DNA from: UBA1172 sp049889655
GTDB lineage: Bacteria; Pseudomonadota; Alphaproteobacteria; Puniceispirillales; UBA1172
Reading direction: 5' to 3'
Length of the DNA stretch: 64,000 nucleotides
NCBI GenBank assembly: GCA_049889655.1
Contig: JBMHCY010000003.1
Location: forward strand, 3,212 to 67,211
Positions 45,201 to 53,473 of the stretch are shown in pieces. The position numbers and the translations under genes are program-made. Positions within the stretch are counted from its first letter, which is position 1, and the number at the start of each line of letters is the position of its first letter. The notes below the pieces were generated by a model. That model was given only the letters and a program-made list of their open reading frames with translations. It did not search any database and was not told where the DNA came from.

Positions 45201-45280
45201 TCGACGGCCGCGACCCGATCAAGGCGACAATCACAGACACGGTCTTTTTTGACCCGAAAGGAGAACGGATCAATGGCTAG
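42236..45280 (+). CDS. soxA: Sarcosine oxidase alpha subunit
   Basis: A 1014-residue subunit. The N-terminal part resembles a 2Fe-2S ferredoxin fold without cluster cysteines (SFKYHRPRG near 60). A Rossmann domain with VLIAGGGAAGIMAAL near 180 binds NAD. From about 610 onward there is an aminomethyltransferase (GcvT-like) domain that binds tetrahydrofolate and receives the methylene group. Overlaps soxD by 4 bases (ATGA) and soxG by 8, so the four subunits are translationally linked. Confidence 0.96.
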   Translation: MMSRSSRKAQTMRLAEGGRVDRSKPVTFSFDGRQFTGYEGDTLASALLANNVHLVGRSFKYHRPRGILSSGSEEPNALIRLGEGARVEPNLRATQIEMVDGLVSESQNRWPSLTFDVGAVNSLLQRFFPAGFYYKTFMWPAAFWTSVYEPVIRNAAGLGKVADDHNDPDRYEKTHAHCDVLIAGGGAAGIMAALSAGASGARVILADEQQEMGGWLLSETDTAIDGKPADAWIADALAQLAAMDNVTLLPRTTVFAYMDHNYLTLAERVTDHLADNPAHLPRQRIWKVRAREVVLAQGNHERPVVFGGNDLPGVMLAGAVRSYINRYGVMPGRRGVVVTAHDDAYRTAFAMADAGIYVRAIVDMRPAPASALVAEAMRRQIPVHTSHAVIAAEGTRHVGRIKIARINTDTAAIEGDTSYIDCDLVAMSAGFTPVVNLHSQARGKLRWDDRQLCFVPDTYHERARSAGACNGVFDLRDVMAEAAAAGAAAAEAAGHKATAATLPTVDAPIQDYQPVDLWKVASDASPGAGPKAFIDFQNDVTASDIKLAVREGYQSVEHVKRYTTNGMATDQGKTSNINALGIIADQLDNSIPNVGTTTFRLPYTPTSLGAIAGRDIKGLFDPERLTRMDEWHRAAGATFEHVGQWMRAWYYPKDGESMADAVNREVKAARTHAGILDASTLGKIDIRGRDAAEFLNRVYTNAWLKLPVGRCRYGLMLKDDGMVMDDGVTTRLGENHFHMTTTTGGAARVLDWLEEWHQTEWPDLEVYMTSVTEQWSVATVSGPNARAILEKAGCSIPLNDESFPFMSCRDGTLNGLPVRIFRISFTGELSFEINTPARLGLAMWKNLIAAGEEYGLTPYGTEAMHVLRAEKGFIIVGQETDGTVTPHDLGMDWIVSQKKPDFVGKRALERHSMGFDNRKQLVGLITDDPKAVIPEGAHAVLDPNQPMPMEMLGQVTSSYYSPNLGHSIAMALLKGGHAMKGETVWFPMIDGRDPIKATITDTVFFDPKGERING

Positions 45281-45884
45281 CCTGAGAACCATTCCTGGTA
45301 AATCGCCGCTCGATCGTGTTGCCGCCAGCAGCAGCCCGCAGCCGGAAGGCTCGCGCGGGGTTGTCGTGTTGAAAGACCTTGGCCTGTCGGACAAGATCAA
45401 CCTCCGCTGTCAGGCTGACAATCGTATCATCGCCGAAGGGCTGAAGCAGGTTGTCGGCTCGGTGCTGCCCACCGAAGCCCACCGGTTCAACGCCTCCGGG
45501 CTGCGCTCGGTTGTCTGGTGCGGGCCTGATGAATGGCTGGTGCTGGCCGAAGACGGGACAGCCGAAACAATCATGGCGGCGCTTGACGTACCCGAAGCCG
45601 GGCACGTTGCGGTGACCAATGTCAGCGATGCGCTCGGTGGGCTCATTCTTGCGGGCCCCCATGCCCGTGATGTGCTGGCCAAGCATTGCGCGCTGGATTT
45701 CCACCCCGATGCCTTCACCCCCGGGATGGCGCAGCAATCCCTGCTCTCCCATGCCGGGGTCAATATCCTCTGCCGTGGTGAAGATGAGTTCCTGATCATC
45801 GGGCGGTCGAGCTTCATGCCCTATATCGCCAGCCTGATGATGGATGCCGCCATCGAATACGGCTACGACTACACCCCTGTCTGA
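45273..45884 (+). CDS. soxG: Sarcosine oxidase gamma subunit
   Basis: A 203-residue small subunit with a GcvT-like fold; it stabilises the alpha subunit's folate domain. Typical segments are CGPDEWLVLAEDG and NVSDALGGLILAGPHARDVL. The ATG at 45273 is chosen because AAAGGAGA lies 9 bases upstream; it overlaps the soxA stop. It is the last gene before a strong terminator. Confidence 0.94.
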   Translation: MASLRTIPGKSPLDRVAASSSPQPEGSRGVVVLKDLGLSDKINLRCQADNRIIAEGLKQVVGSVLPTEAHRFNASGLRSVVWCGPDEWLVLAEDGTAETIMAALDVPEAGHVAVTNVSDALGGLILAGPHARDVLAKHCALDFHPDAFTPGMAQQSLLSHAGVNILCRGEDEFLIIGRSSFMPYIASLMMDAAIEYGYDYTPV

Positions 45885-45906
45885 ACAAGCCGAAAACGGG
45901 ATCAAA

Positions 45907-45935
45907 AAAACCGGGGTAAGCCCCGGTTTTTCTTT
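45907..45935. terminator. Bidirectional terminator between soxG and mttB
   Basis: A 10-pair stem AAAACCGGGG/CCCCGGTTTT around a TAAG loop, with T-rich tail on the plus strand and the mirrored A-run giving a T-run on the minus strand. It serves both converging operons. Confidence 0.9.
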
Positions 45936-45941
45936 GGTTGA

Positions 45942-47492
45942 TCAGAATTCCGCGTTGGGGAGTTCTTCCATACGCTTGGCCTTGTAGGCGAGCAGAGCCT
46001 CATCAATCGCCGGGTCGAGCGACGGGGCTTCGTATTCGGCCAGCATCTGCCGGGCCTTGTTTTCAGCACGCTGGGCACTCTCAACAGCCCCTTCTGAACT
46101 CCACTGCTCGAAGGTAGTGTTATCAGCCATTTCAGAACGCCAGAACGCATCCTCGAAATTCGCCTGGGTGTGGCTTGACCCGAGAAAATGTTTGCCCGGG
46201 CCAATCTCGCGCAGGGCTTCCATGGCCTGGCCGTTTTCGCTGACATCCACCCCGGCGACCATGCGATCCATCATGGTCAGCTGGTCGGCATCAAGAACGA
46301 TCTTGCGGTAATCGCTGACAAGCCCGCCTTCCATCCAGCCAGCGGCGTGGAGGACGAAGTTCACCCCGCCAAGGACAGTCGGCAGAATGGTGTTGGCGGA
46401 TTCATAGGCGGCCTGGGCATCGACAGTCTTGGCCGCGGTGAGCGAGCCACCGGAACGGAACGGCACGCCGAGGCGGCGGGCCAGTTTCGCACAGCCATAG
46501 AGCACTTTTGCCGGCTCCGGTGTGCCGAAGGTCGGGGCGCCTGTCTGCATCGACATCGATGAGGCAAAAGACCCGAAGACAACCGGCGTGCCCGGGTTGA
46601 CCAGCTGGGCAAAGGCAATGCCGCTCATCGCTTCGGCAAGCGTCTGGGCCAGCGTTCCGGCAACGGAAACAGGTGACATCGCCCCCGCCAGAATGAACGG
46701 GGCGGTGATCACCGCCTGGCCGGCACGGGCATAGGCCTTGAGCGCCCCGAGCATGGTTTCATCCCAGGTCATCGGCGAGTTGGCGTTGATCAGGCTGATC
46801 ATCACGCAGTTGCTGTTGACGAAATCCTCTCCAAACAGAATCTTCGACATGGCAATGCTGTCCTCGGCCCGCTCAGCAGAGGTGACCGACCCCATATAGG
46901 CCTTGTCGGAATATTTCATGTGCGTGTACAGCATCTCAAGGTGACGCTTCGGGACCGGCAGATCGACAGGCTCACAGACTGTGCCGCCGGAATGGTGCAA
47001 CCCCGGATGCATATAGGCGATTTTGACGATATTGCGGAAATCCTCGATCGTCGCATAGCGGCGCTCACCGTCAAGATCACGGATGAAGGGCGGGCCGTAT
47101 ACCGGGGCAAAAACCGTGTTATTGCCGCCGATCTGGACTGACCGTTCAGAATTGCGGGCGTGCTGGGTGAACTCGGCAGGCGCAGTCTTGCACAGCTCAC
47201 GGCACATCCCCCGGGGGAAGCGCACGCGCTCACCGTCAATATCCGCCCCGGCATCTTTCAGGATGGCAAGAGCTTCGGGATCATCCTTAAAATCAATGCC
47301 GATTTCCTCAAGGATCTGCTCGGCATTGTTTTCAATGATTTCCGCCCCTTCATCCGACAGCACATCAAAAGGCGCGATGCCGCGGGTGATATAGGGTTTG
47401 GAAGCAGCACCGGCAGCGGCACGCGTGGCGCGACGGGCATCACGGCCACCACCGCGGCGGGAACGACGTTCGGTTTCAGCAGGTTGAGACAT
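45942..47492 (-). CDS. MttB-family (trimethylamine methyltransferase-like) protein without pyrrolysine
   Basis: A 516-residue TIM-barrel methyltransferase of the MttB superfamily. A basic N-terminal tail (about 1-32) is followed by the barrel; SGGSLTAAKTVDAQAAYES and FGSFASSMSMQTGAPTFGTPEPAK are typical segments. No in-frame amber codon interrupts the frame, so it is a non-Pyl homologue. Characterised non-Pyl members move a methyl from quaternary amines such as glycine betaine to a corrinoid protein. Neither the corrinoid protein nor its methyltransferase partner lies nearby. It sits 32 bases downstream of a dimethylglycine-dehydrogenase-like gene, which supports betaine as substrate. Ribosome site TGAGGA precedes the ATG at 47490-47492. 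Confidence 0.88.
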   Translation of the reverse strand: MSQPAETERRSRRGGGRDARRATRAAAGAASKPYITRGIAPFDVLSDEGAEIIENNAEQILEEIGIDFKDDPEALAILKDAGADIDGERVRFPRGMCRELCKTAPAEFTQHARNSERSVQIGGNNTVFAPVYGPPFIRDLDGERRYATIEDFRNIVKIAYMHPGLHHSGGTVCEPVDLPVPKRHLEMLYTHMKYSDKAYMGSVTSAERAEDSIAMSKILFGEDFVNSNCVMISLINANSPMTWDETMLGALKAYARAGQAVITAPFILAGAMSPVSVAGTLAQTLAEAMSGIAFAQLVNPGTPVVFGSFASSMSMQTGAPTFGTPEPAKVLYGCAKLARRLGVPFRSGGSLTAAKTVDAQAAYESANTILPTVLGGVNFVLHAAGWMEGGLVSDYRKIVLDADQLTMMDRMVAGVDVSENGQAMEALREIGPGKHFLGSSHTQANFEDAFWRSEMADNTTFEQWSSEGAVESAQRAENKARQMLAEYEAPSLDPAIDEALLAYKAKRMEELPNAEF

Positions 47493-47524
47493 CAGTGTAA
47501 TCCTCAGATTATGGCCTGAACGGA

Positions 47525-49963
47525 TCAGGCGCGGAGACGGGTGTTTTCAGGGTCAAACGGACTTTCTTCAATCACCACGGCAGCATGACGCTTGCCGAGG
47601 ATATCAATCTCGAGTGTGGTGCCGACCTCATCCAGGCCGGGCCTGACCATGGCCATGGCCAGGGATTTGCCCAGGCGGAAGCCATAATTGCCGGACGTCG
47701 CCCGGCCGACCAGTTCACCATCACGATAGATCGGGTTGCCGCCGATAGCATCGGCATCATCGGCATCAAGAACTTCAAGCGTCACCAGACTGTTGGCAAA
47801 GCCCTGCTGCTGCCAGGCGACGAGATTATCACGGCCGATGAAATCACCCTTGTTGGGGTGAACGAACCGCTCAAGATGCGATTCGAGGGCTGCATATTCG
47901 ATCGACAGTTCAGTGCCGACCATGCGATAGGATTTTTCGATCCGCATACAATCCATGGCCCTGATCCCGAACGGCTTGATCCCGAGATCAGCACCGGCTT
48001 CCATGAGGGCATCGAAAATATGGTTCTGGTATTCGATAGGGTGATGCAGCTCCCAGCCCAGTTCACCGACAAAGTTCACCCGTGCGGCAAGGCTCGGCGC
48101 ATGACCGACATTGATCCACTGTGCCGACAGCCAGGGGAAGGCTTCGTTGGAAAAATCAGTGCGGCGGGAAACCCGCTGCATCAGGTCGCGGGCTTTCGGC
48201 CCGGCCACCACCAGCACCCCGAAAGCGTTGGTAATGTTGCTGAACTGCACCGAGCCGTCATCCGGCATATGCTTGACGATCCAGTCATGGTCAACACGCT
48301 GCAGCGCACCGGCAGAAACCACATAGAAACTGGAGTCATTCTCTCGGATGATGGTGAATTCCGAATGGACACCGCCCGAAGGGGCCAGTGCGTGGCAGAG
48401 ATTGACCCGGCCGATCTTCTTCGGCACCCGGTTGGCGATCAGACGATCGAGGAAGGCTTCGGCCCCGGGGCCGGAGATCCGCGCCTTGGCAAAGGCCGAC
48501 ATATCGAGAACACCGACATTTTCGGTGGTGTTGCGCACCTCGTTGCCAACATGTTCAAACCAGTTTGAGCGGCGGAAAGACCAATGGTCTTCCTGCGGCG
48601 TGCCTTCCGGGGCGAACCAGTTGGCCCGCTCCCAGCCGAATTTCTGGCCGAAGACAGCACCGAGGGATTTCAGCCTGTCATAGCAGGGGGCTGTCCGCAG
48701 CGGGCGGGCGGCCTCACGTTCTTCATCGGGAAAGTGAACGGTGAAGACATTGGCATAGGCTTCCTCGTTCTTTTCGATCAGATAACTTTCCGTGGCGTAG
48801 GAGCCATAGCGGCGGGGGTCGACACCGGTCATATCGATGGTCGGCTCACCTTCCACCATCCATTCCGCCAGCTGCCAGCCTGCCCCGCCAGCGGCGGTGA
48901 CACCGAAGGAATGGCCTTCCGACAGCCAGAAGTTTTTCAGCCCCGGGGCCGGACCGATGATCGGGTTGCCGTCAGGCGTATAGGCGATCGCCCCGTTATA
49001 GACTTTCTTGACCCCGACTTCACCAAACACCGGCACACGGAACATGGCGCTTTCGATATGGGTTTCGATCCGTTCCAGGTCTTCCTGGAAGAGCTCGTAT
49101 TCGCTGTCATCGCTGGGGCCGTCAACATAACAGGCCGGGGCGCCGTGCTCATACGGCCCGAGAATGAGACCGCCGGCTTCCTCACGCATATACCAGCCGT
49201 TGTCGGAATCGCGCAGAACGCCCATTTCCGGCTCACCCGCGGCATGGCGTGCCTTGATCTCGGGATGCGGCTCGGTGACGATATACTGGTGTTCAACGGG
49301 GATCACCGGAATATCGAGCCCGACCATGGCCCCGGTCTTACGGGCGAAATTCCCGGTACAGGAGACCACGTGCTCACAGGTGATGACGCCCTTGTCGGTG
49401 GTGATCTCCCACTCGCCGGTTTCGGTCCGGCGGATCGACAACACCGTGGTGTTGCGATGAATGGTGGCGCCGCGGTCACGTGCGCCCTTGGCCATGGCCT
49501 GAGTGAGGTCTGCCGGCTGGATATAGCCGTCACCCGGATGCTGGATCGCCCCGATCAGCCCTTCGGTGTTGCAGAGCGGCCAGATTTCCTTGACCTGTTC
49601 CGGGGTGAGGCGGTTGACTTCAACCCCGATGGTCTCAGCCACCCCGGCATACTGCATATATTCATCCCAGCGGTCCGGCTGCGAGGCAAGACGGATGTTG
49701 GAGACATTGCGGAAGCCGACATCCATGCCGGTTTCCTGTTGCAGTTCCTGATAGAATTTGACGGAATATTTGTGCACCTGGCCGACAGAGTAGGACATAT
49801 TGAAAAGCGGCAACAGGCCTGCAGCGTGCCAGGTCGACCCCGAGGTCAACTCCTTGCGTTCCAGCAGAACACTATCGGTCCAGCCTTTCTTCGCCAGGTG
49901 ATAGAGCATGGAAACGCCAACAACACCGCCACCAATAACAACTGCACGCGCATGTGATTTCAT
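47525..49963 (-). CDS. Dimethylglycine/sarcosine dehydrogenase-like FAD protein with folate domain
   Basis: An 812-residue flavoprotein. The DAO-type FAD domain starts with AVVIGGGVVGVSMLYHL at about 7-23. H46 in STWHAAGL matches the His that carries covalent FAD in dimethylglycine dehydrogenase. The C-terminal half (from about 430) is a GcvT-like aminomethyltransferase domain for tetrahydrofolate. Known relatives demethylate dimethylglycine or sarcosine and form methylene-tetrahydrofolate. As a full-length single protein it fits dimethylglycine dehydrogenase best. The ATG at 49961-49963 has a strong GAGGAGGAT site. mttB follows on the same message. Confidence 0.9.
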   Translation of the reverse strand: MKSHARAVVIGGGVVGVSMLYHLAKKGWTDSVLLERKELTSGSTWHAAGLLPLFNMSYSVGQVHKYSVKFYQELQQETGMDVGFRNVSNIRLASQPDRWDEYMQYAGVAETIGVEVNRLTPEQVKEIWPLCNTEGLIGAIQHPGDGYIQPADLTQAMAKGARDRGATIHRNTTVLSIRRTETGEWEITTDKGVITCEHVVSCTGNFARKTGAMVGLDIPVIPVEHQYIVTEPHPEIKARHAAGEPEMGVLRDSDNGWYMREEAGGLILGPYEHGAPACYVDGPSDDSEYELFQEDLERIETHIESAMFRVPVFGEVGVKKVYNGAIAYTPDGNPIIGPAPGLKNFWLSEGHSFGVTAAGGAGWQLAEWMVEGEPTIDMTGVDPRRYGSYATESYLIEKNEEAYANVFTVHFPDEEREAARPLRTAPCYDRLKSLGAVFGQKFGWERANWFAPEGTPQEDHWSFRRSNWFEHVGNEVRNTTENVGVLDMSAFAKARISGPGAEAFLDRLIANRVPKKIGRVNLCHALAPSGGVHSEFTIIRENDSSFYVVSAGALQRVDHDWIVKHMPDDGSVQFSNITNAFGVLVVAGPKARDLMQRVSRRTDFSNEAFPWLSAQWINVGHAPSLAARVNFVGELGWELHHPIEYQNHIFDALMEAGADLGIKPFGIRAMDCMRIEKSYRMVGTELSIEYAALESHLERFVHPNKGDFIGRDNLVAWQQQGFANSLVTLEVLDADDADAIGGNPIYRDGELVGRATSGNYGFRLGKSLAMAMVRPGLDEVGTTLEIDILGKRHAAVVIEESPFDPENTRLRA

Positions 49964-50133
49964 CGCTTTGATCCTCCTCAGAGCCTTCGATCTGTCATAA
50001 AAGGCAGGGCTGACCCGTTCACTTCGTGGTCAAGCACATCAATGACTATTTTATCGGGTCAAAGGGCCAAAACCGTCCATCAAACGACCAATTCATGCCC
50101 AAAAGTGAAAAACCGGTCATCTCAATGACGGGA

Positions 50134-50721
50134 TCAGGGATAGAGTCGCAGGGCGGACCAGATTCCATTTTCAAGGCTGAAACGGAACCGGTCATGGAGA
50201 CGCGATTCCCCATCCATCCAAAACTCCATTTCATGGGGGGTCAGCCGATAGCCGCCCCAATACGGAGGCCGGGGCGGGTTTTCAGGATATTCTGCCGAAA
50301 ACTGCGCGACTCGATCGGCCAGGGTGGCACGCTCATCAAGCGGGCTCGACTGATCCGAAGCCCAGGCCCCGATCCGGCTGCCATAGGGGCGTGAGGCGTA
50401 ATAGGCATCGGAGGTCGCCTCATCAAGCCGCGTCACCGCCCCCACCAGACGCACCTGCCGGCGCAGCGATTTCCAGTGAAAACACATGGCGGCACGACCG
50501 GTGGCATCAAGCTCGCCAGCCTTGCGGGATGTGTAGTTGGTGTAGAAATGGATACTGCTTTCATCATGCCCCTTGATCAGCACCACCCGGACCGAAGGCC
50601 AGCCTTCATCGGAAACCGATGCCAGCGAGACAGCATTCGGGTCATTGAGCTCAGAAGCTTCGGCTTCCTTCATCCAGGATTGAAGCAATTCAAGCGGGTT
50701 TTCATCGCGCGGATCGAACAT
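50134..50721 (-). CDS. pdxH: Pyridoxamine 5'-phosphate oxidase
   Basis: A 195-residue FMN enzyme making pyridoxal 5'-phosphate. Motifs include RVVLIKGHD near 44-52, YTNYTSRKAGEL, and RQVRLVGAV. The C-terminal PPRPPYWGGYRLTP and the RLHDRFRF ending are diagnostic. The ATG at 50719-50721 follows AAAAGG. The 170 bases between it and the dimethylglycine-dehydrogenase gene hold no convincing gene. Confidence 0.96.
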   Translation of the reverse strand: MFDPRDENPLELLQSWMKEAEASELNDPNAVSLASVSDEGWPSVRVVLIKGHDESSIHFYTNYTSRKAGELDATGRAAMCFHWKSLRRQVRLVGAVTRLDEATSDAYYASRPYGSRIGAWASDQSSPLDERATLADRVAQFSAEYPENPPRPPYWGGYRLTPHEMEFWMDGESRLHDRFRFSLENGIWSALRLYP

Positions 50722-50838
50722 GGTTTTTGCCTTTTCTACGGTGTCCTTGCCTCATAGATAGGATGCGATTGGCCGATTGCCATCCCCTTTTTCGCATCCC
50801 CGCCCAGAGAAAGCCAAGCTGCTGAACATGCCATGACA

Positions 50839-50867
50839 TTGCCACAAAAACAGTCTATAGATATCAT
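50839..50867 (+). promoter_or_regulatory. Sigma-70-type promoter for the glycine-zipper gene
   Basis: TTGCCA, 17 bases, TATCAT (5/6 each), 33 bases before the start. Confidence 0.6.
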
Positions 50868-50900
50868 AATATCAATTCATGACCAGAAACTGGAGATTTC

Positions 50901-51449
50901 ATGATGAGAACCATCGCAACCCTGATGGCCGCCGCCATGCTGGCAAGCCCGCTCACCGCCATGGCCAACCAGACCACTATCAAAACCGTTGTCGGCACGG
51001 TTGAAAGTGTTGATGTGCTGACCTCATCCTATATCCGCAAGACGCCGACCGAAGAAAAGGTCTGCCATACCGAAGAAGTCCCTGTTTATGCCGAAGGTGA
51101 AGAGGGTGACGAAATCGGCGGGCTGATCATCGGCGGGCTCATCGGTTCTGCCGTCGGCAACGCTGTCACCAAGAGCGACGGGGCCGGGACCTTCGGGGCT
51201 GTGACCGGGGCGCTGATCGGCCGTGAGCACGCCAAATCCAAGACAAAGCAGGGCAAGATCGTCGGTTACCGCCAGCAAGATGTCTGTGAGATCAAGAAAA
51301 TCGTCCGTGAAGAGCGGATTGAGGAGATCACCGGCTATCGGCTGAGCATTGATATCGGTGGTGATGTCATCTCGCTGAAATCATCGCGTTCCTATGATCA
51401 GGGCGATGAGATCAATGTCCGGATGAAAACAACCTACTCGCTTGATTGA
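50901..51449 (+). CDS. Glycine-zipper 2TM-type envelope protein
   Basis: A 182-residue exported protein: signal peptide about 1-22 (ending AMA-NQ), then a glycine zipper (GGLIIGGLIGSAVGNAV and GAGTFGAVTGALIG, about 73-110) similar to SlyB/YcfJ proteins. Two cysteines (VCHTEE and VCEIKK) flank the zipper and may bridge. No lipobox is seen, so it is probably periplasmic or inserted through the zipper. Function unknown; relatives are envelope-stress or outer-membrane structural proteins. It starts at the first of two ATGs (50901), with TGGAG 6 bases upstream. Confidence 0.82.
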   Translation: MMRTIATLMAAAMLASPLTAMANQTTIKTVVGTVESVDVLTSSYIRKTPTEEKVCHTEEVPVYAEGEEGDEIGGLIIGGLIGSAVGNAVTKSDGAGTFGAVTGALIGREHAKSKTKQGKIVGYRQQDVCEIKKIVREERIEEITGYRLSIDIGGDVISLKSSRSYDQGDEINVRMKTTYSLD

Positions 51450-51474
51450 TCAGCGTTTATGCCGCTAAACGGGG

Positions 51475-51503
51475 TTGCTGGCCTGCGCCTTGGGGTGTAG
51501 ATT
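51475..51503 (+). promoter_or_regulatory. Possible fabI promoter
   Basis: TTGCTG, 17 bases, TAGATT (4/6 each), 42 bases before fabI. Confidence 0.4.
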
Positions 51504-51545
51504 AAGGCATCCACTTTTTCTAGCAGGCGTTATCCAGAGGTTACC

Positions 51546-52373
51546 ATGACGGAACAATCATCGCTCAAGCCTTCCGATCTGATGAAAGGCAAGCGCGGGC
51601 TTGTCATGGGTGTGGCCAACGACCGGTCGATCGGCTGGGGGATTGCCCATGCCCTGCACATGGCCGGGGCGGAGCTTGCCTTCACGTTTCAGGGGGAAGC
51701 GCTCGAAAAGCGCGTCCGGCCGCTGGCCGAAAAGGCAGGCTCGTCGATTGTCCTGCCCTGCGATGTGACCGATGAAACCAGCATGGATGCCGTTTTCAAG
51801 GCATTGCAGGATGAATGGGGGTCGATCGATTTTCTCGTCCATGCCATCGCCTATTCCGACAAGGAAGAACTGAAAGGCCAGTATGTCGATACCAGCCGCG
51901 ATAATTTCATGCGGACAATGGATATCTCCGTCTATTCCTTCACGGCCCTCGCCCAGCGTGCGGCGGCGATCATGAACGATGGCGGCTCCATGCTGACGCT
52001 CACCTATTACGGGGCTGAACGGGTGATGCCGCATTACAACGTCATGGGGGTGGCCAAGGCCGCACTGGAAGCCTCGGTGCGCTATCTTGCGGTTGATCTG
52101 GGCGGCCGCAATATCCGCGTCAACGGCCTTTCCGCAGGCCCGATGAAGACGCTGGCCGCCTCGGGGATTGGTGATTTCCGCTATATCCTCAAATGGAACG
52201 AATACAACTCACCGCTGAAGCGCAACGTGACGCTTGAAGATGTCGGCGGTGCCGGGCTCTATCTGCTTTCTGATCTTGCCAGCGGCGTTTCCGGTGAAAC
52301 CCACCATGTTGATTGCGGATACCATATCGTTGGCATGAAAGCCGTTGACGCCCCCGATATCTCGGTGGTCTGA
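51546..52373 (+). CDS. fabI: Enoyl-ACP reductase (NADH)
   Basis: A 275-residue SDR-type enoyl reductase completing each round of fatty acid elongation. The cofactor motif is GVANDRSIGWGIA near 22-34. The catalytic pair Y-x6-K is in the YNVMGVAKAALE segment. Cofactor choice (NADH) follows the family. The gene is followed by aroC after 2 bases, so the two are co-transcribed; the fabI-aroC pairing is common in alphaproteobacteria. The ATG at 51546 has CAGAGG upstream. Confidence 0.95.
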   Translation: MTEQSSLKPSDLMKGKRGLVMGVANDRSIGWGIAHALHMAGAELAFTFQGEALEKRVRPLAEKAGSSIVLPCDVTDETSMDAVFKALQDEWGSIDFLVHAIAYSDKEELKGQYVDTSRDNFMRTMDISVYSFTALAQRAAAIMNDGGSMLTLTYYGAERVMPHYNVMGVAKAALEASVRYLAVDLGGRNIRVNGLSAGPMKTLAASGIGDFRYILKWNEYNSPLKRNVTLEDVGGAGLYLLSDLASGVSGETHHVDCGYHIVGMKAVDAPDISVV

Positions 52374-52375
52374 CC

Positions 52376-53473
52376 ATGGCTGACAACAGTTTCGGCACAC
52401 TCTTCCGGTTCACCACTTTCGGTGAAAGCCACGGCCCCGCCATCGGGGCGATCGTCGATGGTGTGCCGCCGCAGATCAGCCTCTCGGAAGAGGATATCCA
52501 GCCCTGGCTCGATGAACGCAAGCCTGGTACATCCCGCTTTGTTACCCAGCGCAAGGAAGCCGACAAGGTGCGGATTCTTTCGGGCGTGTTCGAGGGCGTG
52601 ACCACCGGGACACCGATCATGCTGATGATCGAAAACACCGACCAGCGGTCCAAGGATTACGGCGAGATCGCCAATACCTACCGCCCCGGCCATGCCGATT
52701 ACACCTATATGGCCAAATACGGGATCCGTGATTATCGCGGCGGCGGCCGCTCATCGGCCCGGGAAACCGCCTCGCGTGTTGCCGCAGGGGCGATCGCCCG
52801 CAAGGTGCTTGAACACCGGCTCGGCAAAGCTGTGCTGATCCGCGGCACGGTCAGCCAGATCGGCCCCCACCGCATGGATCACAGCCGCATGGATTGGAAC
52901 CAGCGCAACAAGAACCCGTTCTTCGCCACCGACCCCGAGATTGTCCCCGTCTGGGAGACATTTCTTGATGAAACACGCAAAGCCGGGTCTTCGGCCGGGG
53001 CAGTGATTGAGATCGTCGCCGAGGGTATCCCGGCAGGGCTTGGCGGGCCGATCTATGGCAAGCTCGATGCTGATCTGGCCTCGGCCATGATGTCGATCAA
53101 CGCGGTCAAGGGCGTTGAGATTGGCAGCGGTTTTGATCTCGCCCATATCCCCGGGGTCGAAGCCGGCGATGAGATGCGGCTTGATGATGATGGCAAGCCC
53201 CGGTTTTCATCCAATCATGCTGGCGGCGTGCTCGGTGGCATTTCCAGCGGCCAGCCGGTTGTCTGCCGGTTTGTTGTCAAGCCCACCAGTTCAATCCTGA
53301 CACCGCGCCAGACTGTTACCGAAGATGGCCGTGAGACCGATGTTGTCACCAAGGGTCGCCATGACCCGTGTGTCGGCATCCGGGCGGTGCCGATCGGTGA
53401 AGCGATGATGGCGATCGTGCTGGCTGACCAGCTGATGCGGCATGAGGCGCAGTGTGGGACGCTCAAGGCCTGA
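52376..53473 (+). CDS. aroC: Chorismate synthase
   Basis: A 365-residue FMN-dependent enzyme, the last step of the shikimate pathway. Signatures are FTTFGESHGPAIGAIVDG at the N-terminus, RPGHADYTYMAKYG, RGGGRSSARETASRVAAGA, and the C-terminal GRHDPCVGIRAVPIGEAM. The ATG at 52376 follows the fabI stop by 2 bases. The 3' end overlaps tlyA, on the other strand, by 11 bases. Confidence 0.97.
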   Translation: MADNSFGTLFRFTTFGESHGPAIGAIVDGVPPQISLSEEDIQPWLDERKPGTSRFVTQRKEADKVRILSGVFEGVTTGTPIMLMIENTDQRSKDYGEIANTYRPGHADYTYMAKYGIRDYRGGGRSSARETASRVAAGAIARKVLEHRLGKAVLIRGTVSQIGPHRMDHSRMDWNQRNKNPFFATDPEIVPVWETFLDETRKAGSSAGAVIEIVAEGIPAGLGGPIYGKLDADLASAMMSINAVKGVEIGSGFDLAHIPGVEAGDEMRLDDDGKPRFSSNHAGGVLGGISSGQPVVCRFVVKPTSSILTPRQTVTEDGRETDVVTKGRHDPCVGIRAVPIGEAMMAIVLADQLMRHEAQCGTLKA

